The notes under the pieces: model-generated
Database searches by the model: none
Seen by the model: only the letters and a program-made list of their open reading frames with translations
What the model was told of the DNA's origin: nothing
Shown here: piece by piece, positions 7,674-15,771 of the stretch
Position numbering within the stretch: the first letter of the stretch is position 1
Layout of the letters: each line of letters opens with the position of its first letter
DNA from: Algoriphagus taiwanensis
GTDB lineage: Bacteria > Bacteroidota > Bacteroidia > Cytophagales > Cyclobacteriaceae
DNA: 64,000 nt
Assembly: GCF_036245645.1 (NCBI RefSeq)
Contig: NZ_BTPE01000011.1
Span: 121,326 to 185,325, forward strand
Reading direction: 5' to 3'
Position numbers and translations under genes: made by a program

Positions 7674-9320
7674 ATGAAAAATTCAAATTCTTTTACCAGC
7701 TATTTGATCGGAATTTCCCTTCTTTTTGCCTTCTCCTGTACTGACCCTGTGGAGCCTGATACAACTCCCGGCACGATTCAGGAAGGACAGGGAATATCAG
7801 AAAGTGATTTGGAAACCTACGAAGGCGAGGTGGGTTTGGTGCTCAACCTTCGTGAGCTTGCCCGAAAGGGCTGGAAGCCTACTGAAGCTGAGTTTGAACT
7901 TCAGACCTCAGGCGAGGTTTTGCGCAAGGCCGTTCCGGTGGATGAGTTTGGTTACCTTGCGGTACTGAAGTTTCCGGTAAAGGATCTTTCTCCAGCCCAA
8001 CGTACACAACTCACCAATGGAGTAAAAATAACCGTCAATGTGAAAGATCAAGCCAATGAGCCTATTTTGACCAAGGCTGATTTGGGCACTCTTTCCCTTC
8101 TTTCCAATCTTACTCCTATCGCCATCAATGCGGCGTCCTTACCCGATACCGAAGAAGTTTCCAATTATGCCTTATTAGGGGGTACAGGAATGTATGTGCA
8201 AAAGGTAAACAATCAGGGAGTACCCCAAACAGGAGCCATGCGATGGAATAGGGATCCGTTTTTTGGGAATACCATGACCGTAAGCTCGAATACCACCTTC
8301 TCAGGAAATCAACCGGATTTTGTGTTCAATTTTACTCCGGTTCCAGGTCAAAAGAATACATTTTATATCCAATTGGCTAGTTCTGGAGAGTATTTGCAGA
8401 TAGCAGAGACTTTTTATGCCAAGGAGCCGCCAGTCCGAATCCATTTTGCTCCAGTCAATTCGGGTAGGAAAAATCTGAACGGACTCTCCAATTCCGTTCT
8501 CGCTAGCTTCCAGTTTAGAATTCAAAAAGTGGGAGAGGGGCGATTTCGCCTGATTGATCACCGCAATCGACAAATCCGAGAGGCAGCAGGTGTGGGTTTG
8601 ACTGTCAATCTATCCGGTGCCAAAGAAGTCTTGTGGAGATTTGTTGCCAAAGAAATCGAGTGGAGTGCCCAGCCTATTGCCACTTCAGTCTTGGAGCCGG
8701 TTCTTCCCAAAGCCACCTCGGGATTCAGCTTCAACAGTACCTTGACCAATTGCAGTGGAGGGCAACTTCAGCAAACGGTCGGAGCGGACTTCAGCGAGGA
8801 GAGAACCACCACTGTGGGGTGGGCAGAATCCATTTCTGTCAACAACACCAAGACTGTGTCTGTATCTTCCACGGTGGGGGTCACGATTAGCGCTCCTTTT
8901 TTTGGGGTCAGGTCCTCCTTGAGTGCATCGGTGACCACGGGTTTTGAATGGAGTCATTCGGTCACTTCCGAGTCTTCCCAATATGAATCCCAAACCACCA
9001 CCAAGCGGGAAAGCTATTTTTCCAGCCGGGTCATTACTGTACCTCCCAGATCGGCATCCTTGGTCTATGATGCCTATCAATATTATGAAAATGTCCGTGT
9101 CAATCATGTTCAGCGGATCCGTATTTCAGGTAAAAACGAAAGAGGAAGGGCGCTTACCGGTGCTGAGATACGGACGCTTTTTGCCTTTTCCAACTTCAAT
9201 GGAGTGATTAATTCGGTCGAAGAGAATTCAGTCGTTGTCACGATTATGGGTTTCACCATTTTGGATAAATTCATGGACACGCAGAGCAAAGTGCAGGAAG
9301 TACCTCCAAGATGTAATTGA
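7674..9320 (+). CDS. Lipoprotein resembling aerolysin/ETX-MTX2 beta-pore-forming proteins
   Basis: A 548-residue protein with a lipobox (LFAFSCTD, cysteine near residue 23). The middle (about residues 165-330) has short beta-rich segments such as TFYIQLASSGEYLQI and RFRLIDHRNRQI, reminiscent of a beta-trefoil lectin. The C-terminal third (about 360-520) is rich in Ser/Thr with alternating polarity (ERTTTVGWAESISVNN, SVSSTVGVTI, GFEWSHSVTSESS), then VITVPPRSASLVYDAY. This strand pattern ending in VPP is what ETX/MTX2 and aerolysin-type pore formers show. The assignment rests on pattern only; an adhesin or structural beta protein is possible. Confidence 0.5.
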   Translation: MKNSNSFTSYLIGISLLFAFSCTDPVEPDTTPGTIQEGQGISESDLETYEGEVGLVLNLRELARKGWKPTEAEFELQTSGEVLRKAVPVDEFGYLAVLKFPVKDLSPAQRTQLTNGVKITVNVKDQANEPILTKADLGTLSLLSNLTPIAINAASLPDTEEVSNYALLGGTGMYVQKVNNQGVPQTGAMRWNRDPFFGNTMTVSSNTTFSGNQPDFVFNFTPVPGQKNTFYIQLASSGEYLQIAETFYAKEPPVRIHFAPVNSGRKNLNGLSNSVLASFQFRIQKVGEGRFRLIDHRNRQIREAAGVGLTVNLSGAKEVLWRFVAKEIEWSAQPIATSVLEPVLPKATSGFSFNSTLTNCSGGQLQQTVGADFSEERTTTVGWAESISVNNTKTVSVSSTVGVTISAPFFGVRSSLSASVTTGFEWSHSVTSESSQYESQTTTKRESYFSSRVITVPPRSASLVYDAYQYYENVRVNHVQRIRISGKNERGRALTGAEIRTLFAFSNFNGVINSVEENSVVVTIMGFTILDKFMDTQSKVQEVPPRCN

Positions 9321-9436
9321 AGCCTTCTGGATTGAAGAAATAGGAACTTGGAATCAGGAGATTAAACTATCTTTTTGACTCAAATCGATTGTATTCAAGA
9401 GGTAGCCAAAGCGGTCAGTTGGACAGGGTGAAAAAT

Positions 9437-9455
9437 AGGGTTTCTAGAAACCCTT
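9437..9455 (-). terminator. Palindrome, possible terminator for the D-aminoacylase-like gene
   Basis: AGGGTTTCTAGAAACCCT (9437-9454) is a perfect 18-bp palindrome. Read on the minus strand, it can fold as a 7-bp stem and is followed by ATTTTT. It lies 57 bp beyond the stop of the minus-strand gene at 9511. Confidence 0.45.
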
Positions 9456-9463
9456 CTTTCCTA

Positions 9464-9506
9464 GATCAAAAAAATCCCGTTCTTTTTCAGGACGGGGATT
9501 TTTTGT
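9464..9506. terminator. Bidirectional intrinsic terminator between convergent genes
   Basis: AAATCCCGTTC and GGACGGGGATTT pair with one bulged G around a short loop (about 9471-9502). T-runs flank it on both strands (ATTTTTTG on plus; the AAAAAAA at about 9468-9474 becomes T on minus). It would end transcripts of the lipoprotein gene at 7674 and of the minus-strand gene at 9511. Confidence 0.75.
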
Positions 9507-9510
9507 GGGT

Positions 9511-11184
9511 TTATTCTTTGGCACCGGGTCCTTTGACCATTCTTCCCGGTAGGGCTCCGGTGTGTTCTCCATCTTTGAGGGCTTGAGTGCCATTGACAAG
9601 GACATGAACCATCCCGGTGGAGTATTTCATAGGATTTTCGAAGGTGGCATGATCCTGAATTTTAGCCGGGTCAAAAATCGCCAAGTCTGCAAAATACCCT
9701 TCTTTTAAAGCTCCCCGTTTTATGATTTTCAGATTAGTGGCTGGCAAAGTGGTGAGCTTGTAAACCGCCTCTTCTAAAGAAATCACTTTTTCATCCCGAA
9801 CATACTTGCCAAGCAGTCTGGAGAAATTGCCAAAGGCCCGTGGATGAGTGCTTGACTTCAGGAAAACTCCCTCGGTAGCCAATGAACCCCCATCCGAACC
9901 AAAACTCATGTAAGGTAAGGCGATCTGTTTTTTGACATTTTCTTCTGACATCAGGAAATAGACCGTTCCAACCCGACTCCCGTCCTGAACCACCAAGTCT
10001 ATGGCTGTCTCAGCAGGTGAGGTGTTTCGTAGGGCTGCAACTTCGGCTAGAGTTTTTCCAGTCAGGTATTTCAAGCTGTCGTTTTTGAAGCCTACCAAAA
10101 TGATTTTATCAGGCCCTTCGACAGCCTGCATCAGACTCTCCCATTCTGTAGTCGGGGTGGTCATTTCCTGCAAAACCCTTTTTCTGATGGCAGGGTCTTG
10201 CAGTCGCTCAGCCCATTTCTCGTATCCACCTTCCTGAACCCAAGGAGGCATCGAAGCATCAAGCCCCGTTGCTCCAGCCACATAATTATACATGTCGGTG
10301 GTGATTTCCAGCCCGGCAGCTCTGGCTGAATCAATTTTGGCCACCACCTGATCGTATTTGCTCCAATTGTCCCTTCCGCTCATTTTGAGGTGATAGACTT
10401 CCGCACGAATCCTCGCTTCCGAAGCAATCCGGATCAGTTCGTCCAAGCTTTCCAAAAGCTTCACGCCTTCACTTCGCATATGGGAAATATACATTCCGTC
10501 ATATTCCGCTGCGACCTTGCAGAGCTCGATCAACTCCTCAGTACTGGCGTAGAATGCAGGAGCGTAAATCAAGGAGGAGCCCACGCCTAATGCTCCTTCT
10601 TCCATGGCCTGTCGGACCAGGTTTTTCATCCGTTCCAATTCCTCCGGATTAGGTGCACGGTCCTCATAGCCCAGTTCATGGATTCGGACGGTGGTAGCCC
10701 CAACGAAAGAGGCTACGTTGGTAGCTACTCCTTTTTTCTCCAGAAATTCCAAGTATTCTTTGAGAGAGGTCCAGGAAATGGGGTATTTGATATCTCCCTG
10801 GGATTTGAGTTCATCGGCTTTCATAGCTTCCGAAAGCGGTCCCATGGAATTGCCTTCACCAAAGACCTCCAAAGTCACTCCCTGACGGATGTCACTTTGA
10901 GACTTGCCGTCCTCGATGAGGGATTCCACTGCCCAGCTGAGCATATTGATAAAGCCGGGAGCCACGGCCAGTCCTGTGGCATCAATTTCCAAGGTGCCAA
11001 CAGCGTTTTCCAGTTTGCCGATGGCTGCAATGGTATCTGCATTGATTCCCACATCGCCGATAAAGGAGGGACTGCCCGAGCCGTCCAAAATCTGCCCGTT
11101 TTTGATTAATATATCGAATTGTTGAGGTTTTTGGCAGGAAGAAATTCCAATCAGACAGATCAGAAGGAGATAAAAAGCTTTCAT
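9511..11184 (-). CDS. N-acyl-D-amino-acid deacylase (D-aminoacylase) family lipoprotein lacking the HxH motif
   Basis: A 557-residue amidohydrolase-superfamily protein with a lipobox (LIGISSCQ, cysteine near residue 17). Family landmarks are DILIKNGQILDGSG, SDIRQGVTLEVFGEG, VGATTVRIHELG, ISHMRSEG, VYHLKMSGRDNW and FGSDGG. The first metal motif, normally HxH after PGFID, reads PGFINMLSWA (residues 76-85), so both histidines are absent while later histidines and the aspartate remain. It may be a one-metal variant or a non-classical hydrolase. It faces the envelope, perhaps acting on D-amino-acid peptides. A beta-lactamase-fold gene lies upstream on the same strand. Confidence 0.8.
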   Translation of the reverse strand: MKAFYLLLICLIGISSCQKPQQFDILIKNGQILDGSGSPSFIGDVGINADTIAAIGKLENAVGTLEIDATGLAVAPGFINMLSWAVESLIEDGKSQSDIRQGVTLEVFGEGNSMGPLSEAMKADELKSQGDIKYPISWTSLKEYLEFLEKKGVATNVASFVGATTVRIHELGYEDRAPNPEELERMKNLVRQAMEEGALGVGSSLIYAPAFYASTEELIELCKVAAEYDGMYISHMRSEGVKLLESLDELIRIASEARIRAEVYHLKMSGRDNWSKYDQVVAKIDSARAAGLEITTDMYNYVAGATGLDASMPPWVQEGGYEKWAERLQDPAIRKRVLQEMTTPTTEWESLMQAVEGPDKIILVGFKNDSLKYLTGKTLAEVAALRNTSPAETAIDLVVQDGSRVGTVYFLMSEENVKKQIALPYMSFGSDGGSLATEGVFLKSSTHPRAFGNFSRLLGKYVRDEKVISLEEAVYKLTTLPATNLKIIKRGALKEGYFADLAIFDPAKIQDHATFENPMKYSTGMVHVLVNGTQALKDGEHTGALPGRMVKGPGAKE

Positions 11185-11298
11185 AGGCTGGGGGTTAGTG
11201 AGGAAAAGATAAGGAAACTAGCTGAAATATTTGGGAGGCTGGATTGGGGATCCCTTGAATGCCAATTATTTAAAAGGTTCCTATTAGGGAAATGGATT

Positions 11299-12402
11299 TT
11301 AAAGTTTGGGTTGGCTTTTCTCTTTTTCCAAAAGAATCTTCCCGAAAATCGGCGCCACCGCACTTCCTCTCCAACCTCCGGAGTAATTGGCAGCCATATA
11401 CAAATCTAGCTCGGGGATAAAAACCACTTGGGTGCCCCAAAATCCCGAGTGACAAAAGGCGTCTAATCCATTAACTTTTACCTTATACGTGCCCATTTGG
11501 TAGTCCATTCGGGCTTTGGTTTCATAAGTCACTTGCTCAAGCATGATTTGTAAGGTCTCCTCTTGTTCAAAGATTTTTCCCTGAAACAAAGCCTGGAAGA
11601 AATCCACCAACTCCTGAGAGTTGGAGACAATCCCACCCCCTCCAAAGTAATCCATCGTGGGGCTGAAGGCATAGGTATCTCTTCCTTGGAAATACTGGTG
11701 AATTCGGAGTCGGTCAGTTTCGGAATCCATTCTTTCGAAGTCTGTTCTATCCAGTCCCAAATCTTCCAACCCAAGGAGTTCCTTGATTCCTCCGTCCAGC
11801 GATTTGCCGGTATACTTTTCGATCAATTCTCCCAAAATCACATATCCCGTATCCGAGTAGCTAAACTGTCCTCCGGGAGTACCGATGGGTTCTCCTTTTT
11901 CGACACACATCCTGAGTTGTTCAGTGCGGGTCCATTCGTATTCAGGAGTGCCTAGGACAATGTCAAAAAACTCAGAGGCATTGGTGTGATCGAAAAATCC
12001 GGCCGAATGTCTGAGAATCTGACGAATGGTAATTTGGTCCAGAGCATAATCCTGAGCAAGGATTTGTGCATGCTCGGGGGAGATATGTTTTGAAATCGGG
12101 TCATCCAGGCTCAAAATCTGGTTCTCCATCAGTCTCAGAATGCCTGCTGCGACATAGGTTTTCGTCACACTGGCAATCCGGAAAGTCTGCGCGGTTTCCA
12201 ATGAATCTCCAATTGCCGCATTATTGATTCCCACAGCGCCAGACCAAGAAAGACTTTCATCTCCCGATTCCAGGGTAAAGAGGATCCCCGGATTGGACTC
12301 CGTGATTTCAGATTGAAGAACCTCCCGGAAGTTTTGGCCCTTCCCCTGAATGAAGGTTCCAGTCAATAGGGTGATTCCGAATAGATAGGGCAGGAGTTTC
12401 AT
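11299..12402 (-). CDS. Serine hydrolase, beta-lactamase/DD-peptidase (class C-like) family
   Basis: A 367-residue protein with a signal peptide (about residues 1-20). The SxxK nucleophile motif is SVTK (S78-K81), the second motif is YSD (Y182-D184, where many members have YxN), and HSG in AFCHSGFWG takes the place of KTG. Proteins of this family include esterases, D-aminopeptidases and DD-peptidases, and most environmental members are not antibiotic-resistance enzymes. With the neighbouring D-aminoacylase-like gene it could act on D-amino-acid peptides or peptidoglycan fragments in the periplasm, which is inference. The gap between the two genes is 114 bp. Confidence 0.86.
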   Translation of the reverse strand: MKLLPYLFGITLLTGTFIQGKGQNFREVLQSEITESNPGILFTLESGDESLSWSGAVGINNAAIGDSLETAQTFRIASVTKTYVAAGILRLMENQILSLDDPISKHISPEHAQILAQDYALDQITIRQILRHSAGFFDHTNASEFFDIVLGTPEYEWTRTEQLRMCVEKGEPIGTPGGQFSYSDTGYVILGELIEKYTGKSLDGGIKELLGLEDLGLDRTDFERMDSETDRLRIHQYFQGRDTYAFSPTMDYFGGGGIVSNSQELVDFFQALFQGKIFEQEETLQIMLEQVTYETKARMDYQMGTYKVKVNGLDAFCHSGFWGTQVVFIPELDLYMAANYSGGWRGSAVAPIFGKILLEKEKSQPKL

Positions 12403-12531
12403 AAAAGGAAAGGACTTAGGTTTTTAATTCGAATTAGAGGGACTTTAGAGTTGGAGCTTGACAAAAATCAATGAGCATCAAATTCAATGATCAAAGAATT
12501 TGCTATCTGAAAACTGCTTACTGCCTACCGT

Positions 12532-12981
12532 CTATTCCTCCTCGGGAATGGCCATGGTGTGGTTTCCCAAGAGCTTCCATTTTCCGTCTAGCCAAGTGTA
12601 AGTTCGCATAAAATGGTACCTCGTGGGGCTTGGGCCTCGGTCCACCACAGTGTAGCCGGATACGATTCCGGTTTGTCCCAAAATGACTACTTTCTGATCA
12701 CTGGACACGCGGCCCTTGGTATTATCCACTTGGCCTCCCTGAATCCGCTTGGCTCGGGCCAAAACTTCTTTTTTACCATCAATCATTCCGGCATGATTAT
12801 GCACCCAGATAAAATCATCCGCCAAGAGAGTTTCCAAAAAGCTAACATCAGAGGAAAGTAGGGCTTTTTCCCAGCCAAGATCCAGTTGGATTAGGCTGTT
12901 TTTGGCGGCCTGAGTGTCGCCTTGGGAAAATCCCTGACAGATGAAGCAAAAGTAGAAGCAAAGGAGAAAAAGCGTTTTCAT
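12532..12981 (-). CDS. SnoaL-like/DUF4440 secreted protein (NTF2 fold)
   Basis: A 149-residue protein with an N-terminal signal peptide (LLCFYFCFICQGFSQ). The rest matches the DUF4440/SnoaL-like cone fold: ENTRY helix LIQLDLGWEKALLSSDVSFL, then LLADDFIWVHNHAG with the usual acidic residues, and a C-terminal RTYTWLDGKWKLLGNHT. Such domains bind small ligands or act as isomerases, and no function can be assigned here. It sits alone between the serine hydrolase (129 bp downstream) and the DoxX-like gene, all on the minus strand. Confidence 0.8.
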   Translation of the reverse strand: MKTLFLLCFYFCFICQGFSQGDTQAAKNSLIQLDLGWEKALLSSDVSFLETLLADDFIWVHNHAGMIDGKKEVLARAKRIQGGQVDNTKGRVSSDQKVVILGQTGIVSGYTVVDRGPSPTRYHFMRTYTWLDGKWKLLGNHTMAIPEEE

Positions 12982-13046
12982 AAGTAGGAAGATTTAGCTT
13001 AGGATTCGATATGGAAAGGGTAGCATTGAGTTGCCGAATAGGTAAT

Positions 13047-14273
13047 TTACCGATTATAAGGATATTCTTGAATCAGATTAAACCCACGTTGGATAAGGGG
13101 ATATTCCTCTTTCTTCTTTCTTTTGGCTTGGGCCTTGAAGGTCTGATTGTCCATATTGAGGACAAGCAATACCTCCCCATTTGAAGTTTCTTGAACCTCC
13201 AAGGTGTTGACATTGGGTTCATTTATGGAGCTTGCGAAGACAATCAGCCCATTTTCATCCATTTTTTGGATGACAAAGTACTTGGTGATTTTGGATTCAC
13301 TTCCCCAGGATAAAGCTTTATCGTCTATCACCAGTCGCTCAAAGGGAAATGGACTTTCTGTTTTAAATTCAGTATAAAAGCCCTGCCAAGGATGGGTGGG
13401 TACAAAGGTCAATTGAAAGTAGAGATGATTGGCCAACGTGCCGAATGAAATTAATCCCACAAAAAAGAAATTGATTATCACCCAGGCTATTTTGCCTCGT
13501 TTACTTCGAAAATAAGGCTGTTCTTTTTCCAATTGGGCCGGTTTGTGCAGGAAAAATAACTCAAACAATGATTTGGCATAAGGAAGAACAATCAGAATGG
13601 AAAAGAATAGCAGATGACTGGAAAATATTTTTACAGGGACATCAAAAGAAAAATTTACCAAAACAATATTTAGGCAAACCCCAATCGAAAGCAAGGCTCC
13701 AAAGACTTTGGTTCTGGGTAATAGAATTAAAAGTCCGGCACTGATTTCTGAAATGCCCATAAAGAACTTGTATGTGTCTGAGAACCCAAAGAACCTCCAA
13801 GCCAATCCCATGGGGGACATATCACCATACATTACTTCCATGGTGCCAATGTTTGGTCCGGGAAATTGGCCATTCCAGAATTTGATGGCACCATAGGAAA
13901 ACAAGGATAGCCCAACGAAATATCTCGCATAAAGAAGTGCCCAGCGATAAAAATTGCTGTATTCGGACTTACTGCCTTTTGATAAAAAAATGATTCCCGC
14001 CACCAAAACCGAGGCTACAACCGCAAATGCCAAAAAAGCAAAGTCAAAGGTGGTATCCCCACTTCCGGTAAGCTTAATTTTAGAAATCTCCTCCCAGCCC
14101 AGGATTTTTTGCCCAAAAAACAAAACCACCCATTCTTTGGGAATATCATAGAGATAGGTGGTCAGCAGATTAAGAATTGGGATGTATTGTATGGGAAAAG
14201 GAAAAGCAATCAGAAGAATGTAAATTCCCATCCAAAGACGGAGAAATTGATTCAAAGAATAAAAATTTTTCAT
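13047..14273 (-). CDS. DoxX-like polytopic membrane protein
   Basis: A 408-residue protein. The first 275 residues hold about six or seven hydrophobic segments (residues about 12-30, 82-103, 115-130, 176-190, 193-212, 218-235, 262-282). The pair RYFVGLSLFSYGAIKF and GISEISAGLLILLPRTK is the hallmark of DoxX/DoxD-type four-helix membrane units. The C-terminal 110 residues are a soluble beta-rich tail facing one side of the membrane. DoxX relatives serve in quinone-linked or redox reactions, but the role of this larger Bacteroidota form is not known. Confidence 0.65.
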   Translation of the reverse strand: MKNFYSLNQFLRLWMGIYILLIAFPFPIQYIPILNLLTTYLYDIPKEWVVLFFGQKILGWEEISKIKLTGSGDTTFDFAFLAFAVVASVLVAGIIFLSKGSKSEYSNFYRWALLYARYFVGLSLFSYGAIKFWNGQFPGPNIGTMEVMYGDMSPMGLAWRFFGFSDTYKFFMGISEISAGLLILLPRTKVFGALLSIGVCLNIVLVNFSFDVPVKIFSSHLLFFSILIVLPYAKSLFELFFLHKPAQLEKEQPYFRSKRGKIAWVIINFFFVGLISFGTLANHLYFQLTFVPTHPWQGFYTEFKTESPFPFERLVIDDKALSWGSESKITKYFVIQKMDENGLIVFASSINEPNVNTLEVQETSNGEVLLVLNMDNQTFKAQAKRKKKEEYPLIQRGFNLIQEYPYNR

Positions 14274-14550
14274 AGTTAGTGGTTGGTTAGAACGAATGAA
14301 AATCGGAACAATTTCTTGGTTTAACTATCTGATTTGATCAATTTTCACCGATTCAAGAGCAAAATTTTTCAGGGGGATTTGGAGTATATTTTTGAGAAAA
14401 GCGCGGTCGCTCTCTCCTTTTATTCCCAAAGAATAAGTTTTGGCAGTTAGTTAGGATAGGCTAAGCCTTTGAACTTGCATTTATCCTGATTTTTCTTCGG
14501 AAGGCTCTAATTGGGCTAGCGTTTTCTTAAAGCTTTTTTCAAATCAAAGC

Positions 14551-15750
14551 TCAATTGGCAGAGGAGGAGTCAACTTTCGCATTCATCCGCTTCGTCATTC
14601 CGATAATCAGGAAAAGAAAAATGCCCAAAAAGCCCAAGAGAAATCCATACCCCGTATAAATGGCAATTTTCCCAAAGAGAAAAGGCATCAGTGTAATTCC
14701 CACATAGGCACTTGCCATCTGTAATCCCATGATGCTTTGTGCGTGTTTTTCTCCAAAATTGGCTGGGGTCTCATGAAGCAAACTCGGAAATATCGGTGCA
14801 CAACCTAGCCCCACTAGAAGGAAACCTGGAATTACTGTAATTGAAAATGGAAGCAGCAAAAAAACCAAACCCAACCCGATCACTCCCTGACCCAAATAGA
14901 CCAATTGCCTGTTGGTAAAATGAGCAGTTAAAAACCCCGAGAAAAAGCGTCCTAAGGTAATTCCGAAGAAATAAAGAGAAGTGAGGCGGGCGGCCTGATC
15001 TACCTCGTAATTTTTCACAAAAACCAAAAAACTGGCTCCCCACATGCCAAAACTGGCCTCAATCGTGCAATAACAAAAGAAGACAAACAGGGCATGTTTT
15101 AATCCCTGAAGGCGTCGAAGTAAAGAAAAAAAGCCGGAGGAACCTTCTTCCTCAGAAGATTCTTCATTGGTCTTGGATTTGAGCCAAAGAGGAAAGGACA
15201 AGGCCAAAATCAAAACAAGTCCCAACTGAATAGAGGCAATGGTGCTGTAGCCCTCGGACCAGGAATTCCCTTGTGCCAGATAGCTTCCGATGATTATTGG
15301 GCCTATGGCGGCCCCGACTCCCCAGAAACTGTGCAGCCAATTCATCTGCTTGGCTTGATAATTTATGGCAACATAAGTGTTGAGTGCAGAATCTACTCCT
15401 CCTGCACCCAGTCCCAAGGGAATGGCCAGAAGGCAGAGGTAGATAAATTCCCCAGAAAATGAAAATCCCATCAAAGCCAAGGCCGTCATGGACACGCTGA
15501 GGGTGATCATCAGGGGATAACCCAGAATCTGCAGAATTTTCCCGCTGAGCAGACTTGAAACTACCGTTCCCGCGGCAATTATCATGAAGATAATTCCTCC
15601 GTAATCCACAGGGACACCCAAATCTTCAAACATAGCCGGCCATGCGGCTCCCAATAGCGAATCCGGAAGGCCAAGACTGATAAAGGCCATGTAAATAACC
15701 AAAAGTAAAATGCTTTTTTTGAAGAGAACCGGAGAGCTGGATTTTGCCAT
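14551..15750 (-). CDS. MFS transporter
   Basis: A 399-residue, 12-helix major facilitator protein with no signal peptide. It starts near YMAFISLGLPDSLLG and contains the MFS inter-domain loop after helix 6 (KSKTNEESSEEEG, acidic). GLGAGGVDSALNTYVA in helix 4 is typical of the sugar/FucP-like or YbjJ-like subfamily. It is the last gene of a four-gene minus-strand unit, starting 21 bp after the ADP-ribosylglycohydrolase-like gene. Context suggests it carries a product or substrate of ribosyl-compound breakdown, but sequence alone does not give the substrate. Confidence 0.88.
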   Translation of the reverse strand: MAKSSSPVLFKKSILLLVIYMAFISLGLPDSLLGAAWPAMFEDLGVPVDYGGIIFMIIAAGTVVSSLLSGKILQILGYPLMITLSVSMTALALMGFSFSGEFIYLCLLAIPLGLGAGGVDSALNTYVAINYQAKQMNWLHSFWGVGAAIGPIIIGSYLAQGNSWSEGYSTIASIQLGLVLILALSFPLWLKSKTNEESSEEEGSSGFFSLLRRLQGLKHALFVFFCYCTIEASFGMWGASFLVFVKNYEVDQAARLTSLYFFGITLGRFFSGFLTAHFTNRQLVYLGQGVIGLGLVFLLLPFSITVIPGFLLVGLGCAPIFPSLLHETPANFGEKHAQSIMGLQMASAYVGITLMPFLFGKIAIYTGYGFLLGFLGIFLFLIIGMTKRMNAKVDSSSAN

Positions 15751-15771
15751 AAAAAGTCGGGTAGCTGAGGC

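Noticed and set aside
9389..9460. tRNA-like sequence (GGTAGCCAAAGCGGTCAG) after the pore-former-like gene
   Set aside because: No acceptor stem pairing, no anticodon arm and no T-loop GTTCGA are found; the segment is followed by terminator palindromes.
11299..12402. Class C beta-lactamase resistance gene
   Set aside because: YSD and HSG replace YxN and KTG, as in the broad family of non-resistance serine hydrolases, so I call only the family.
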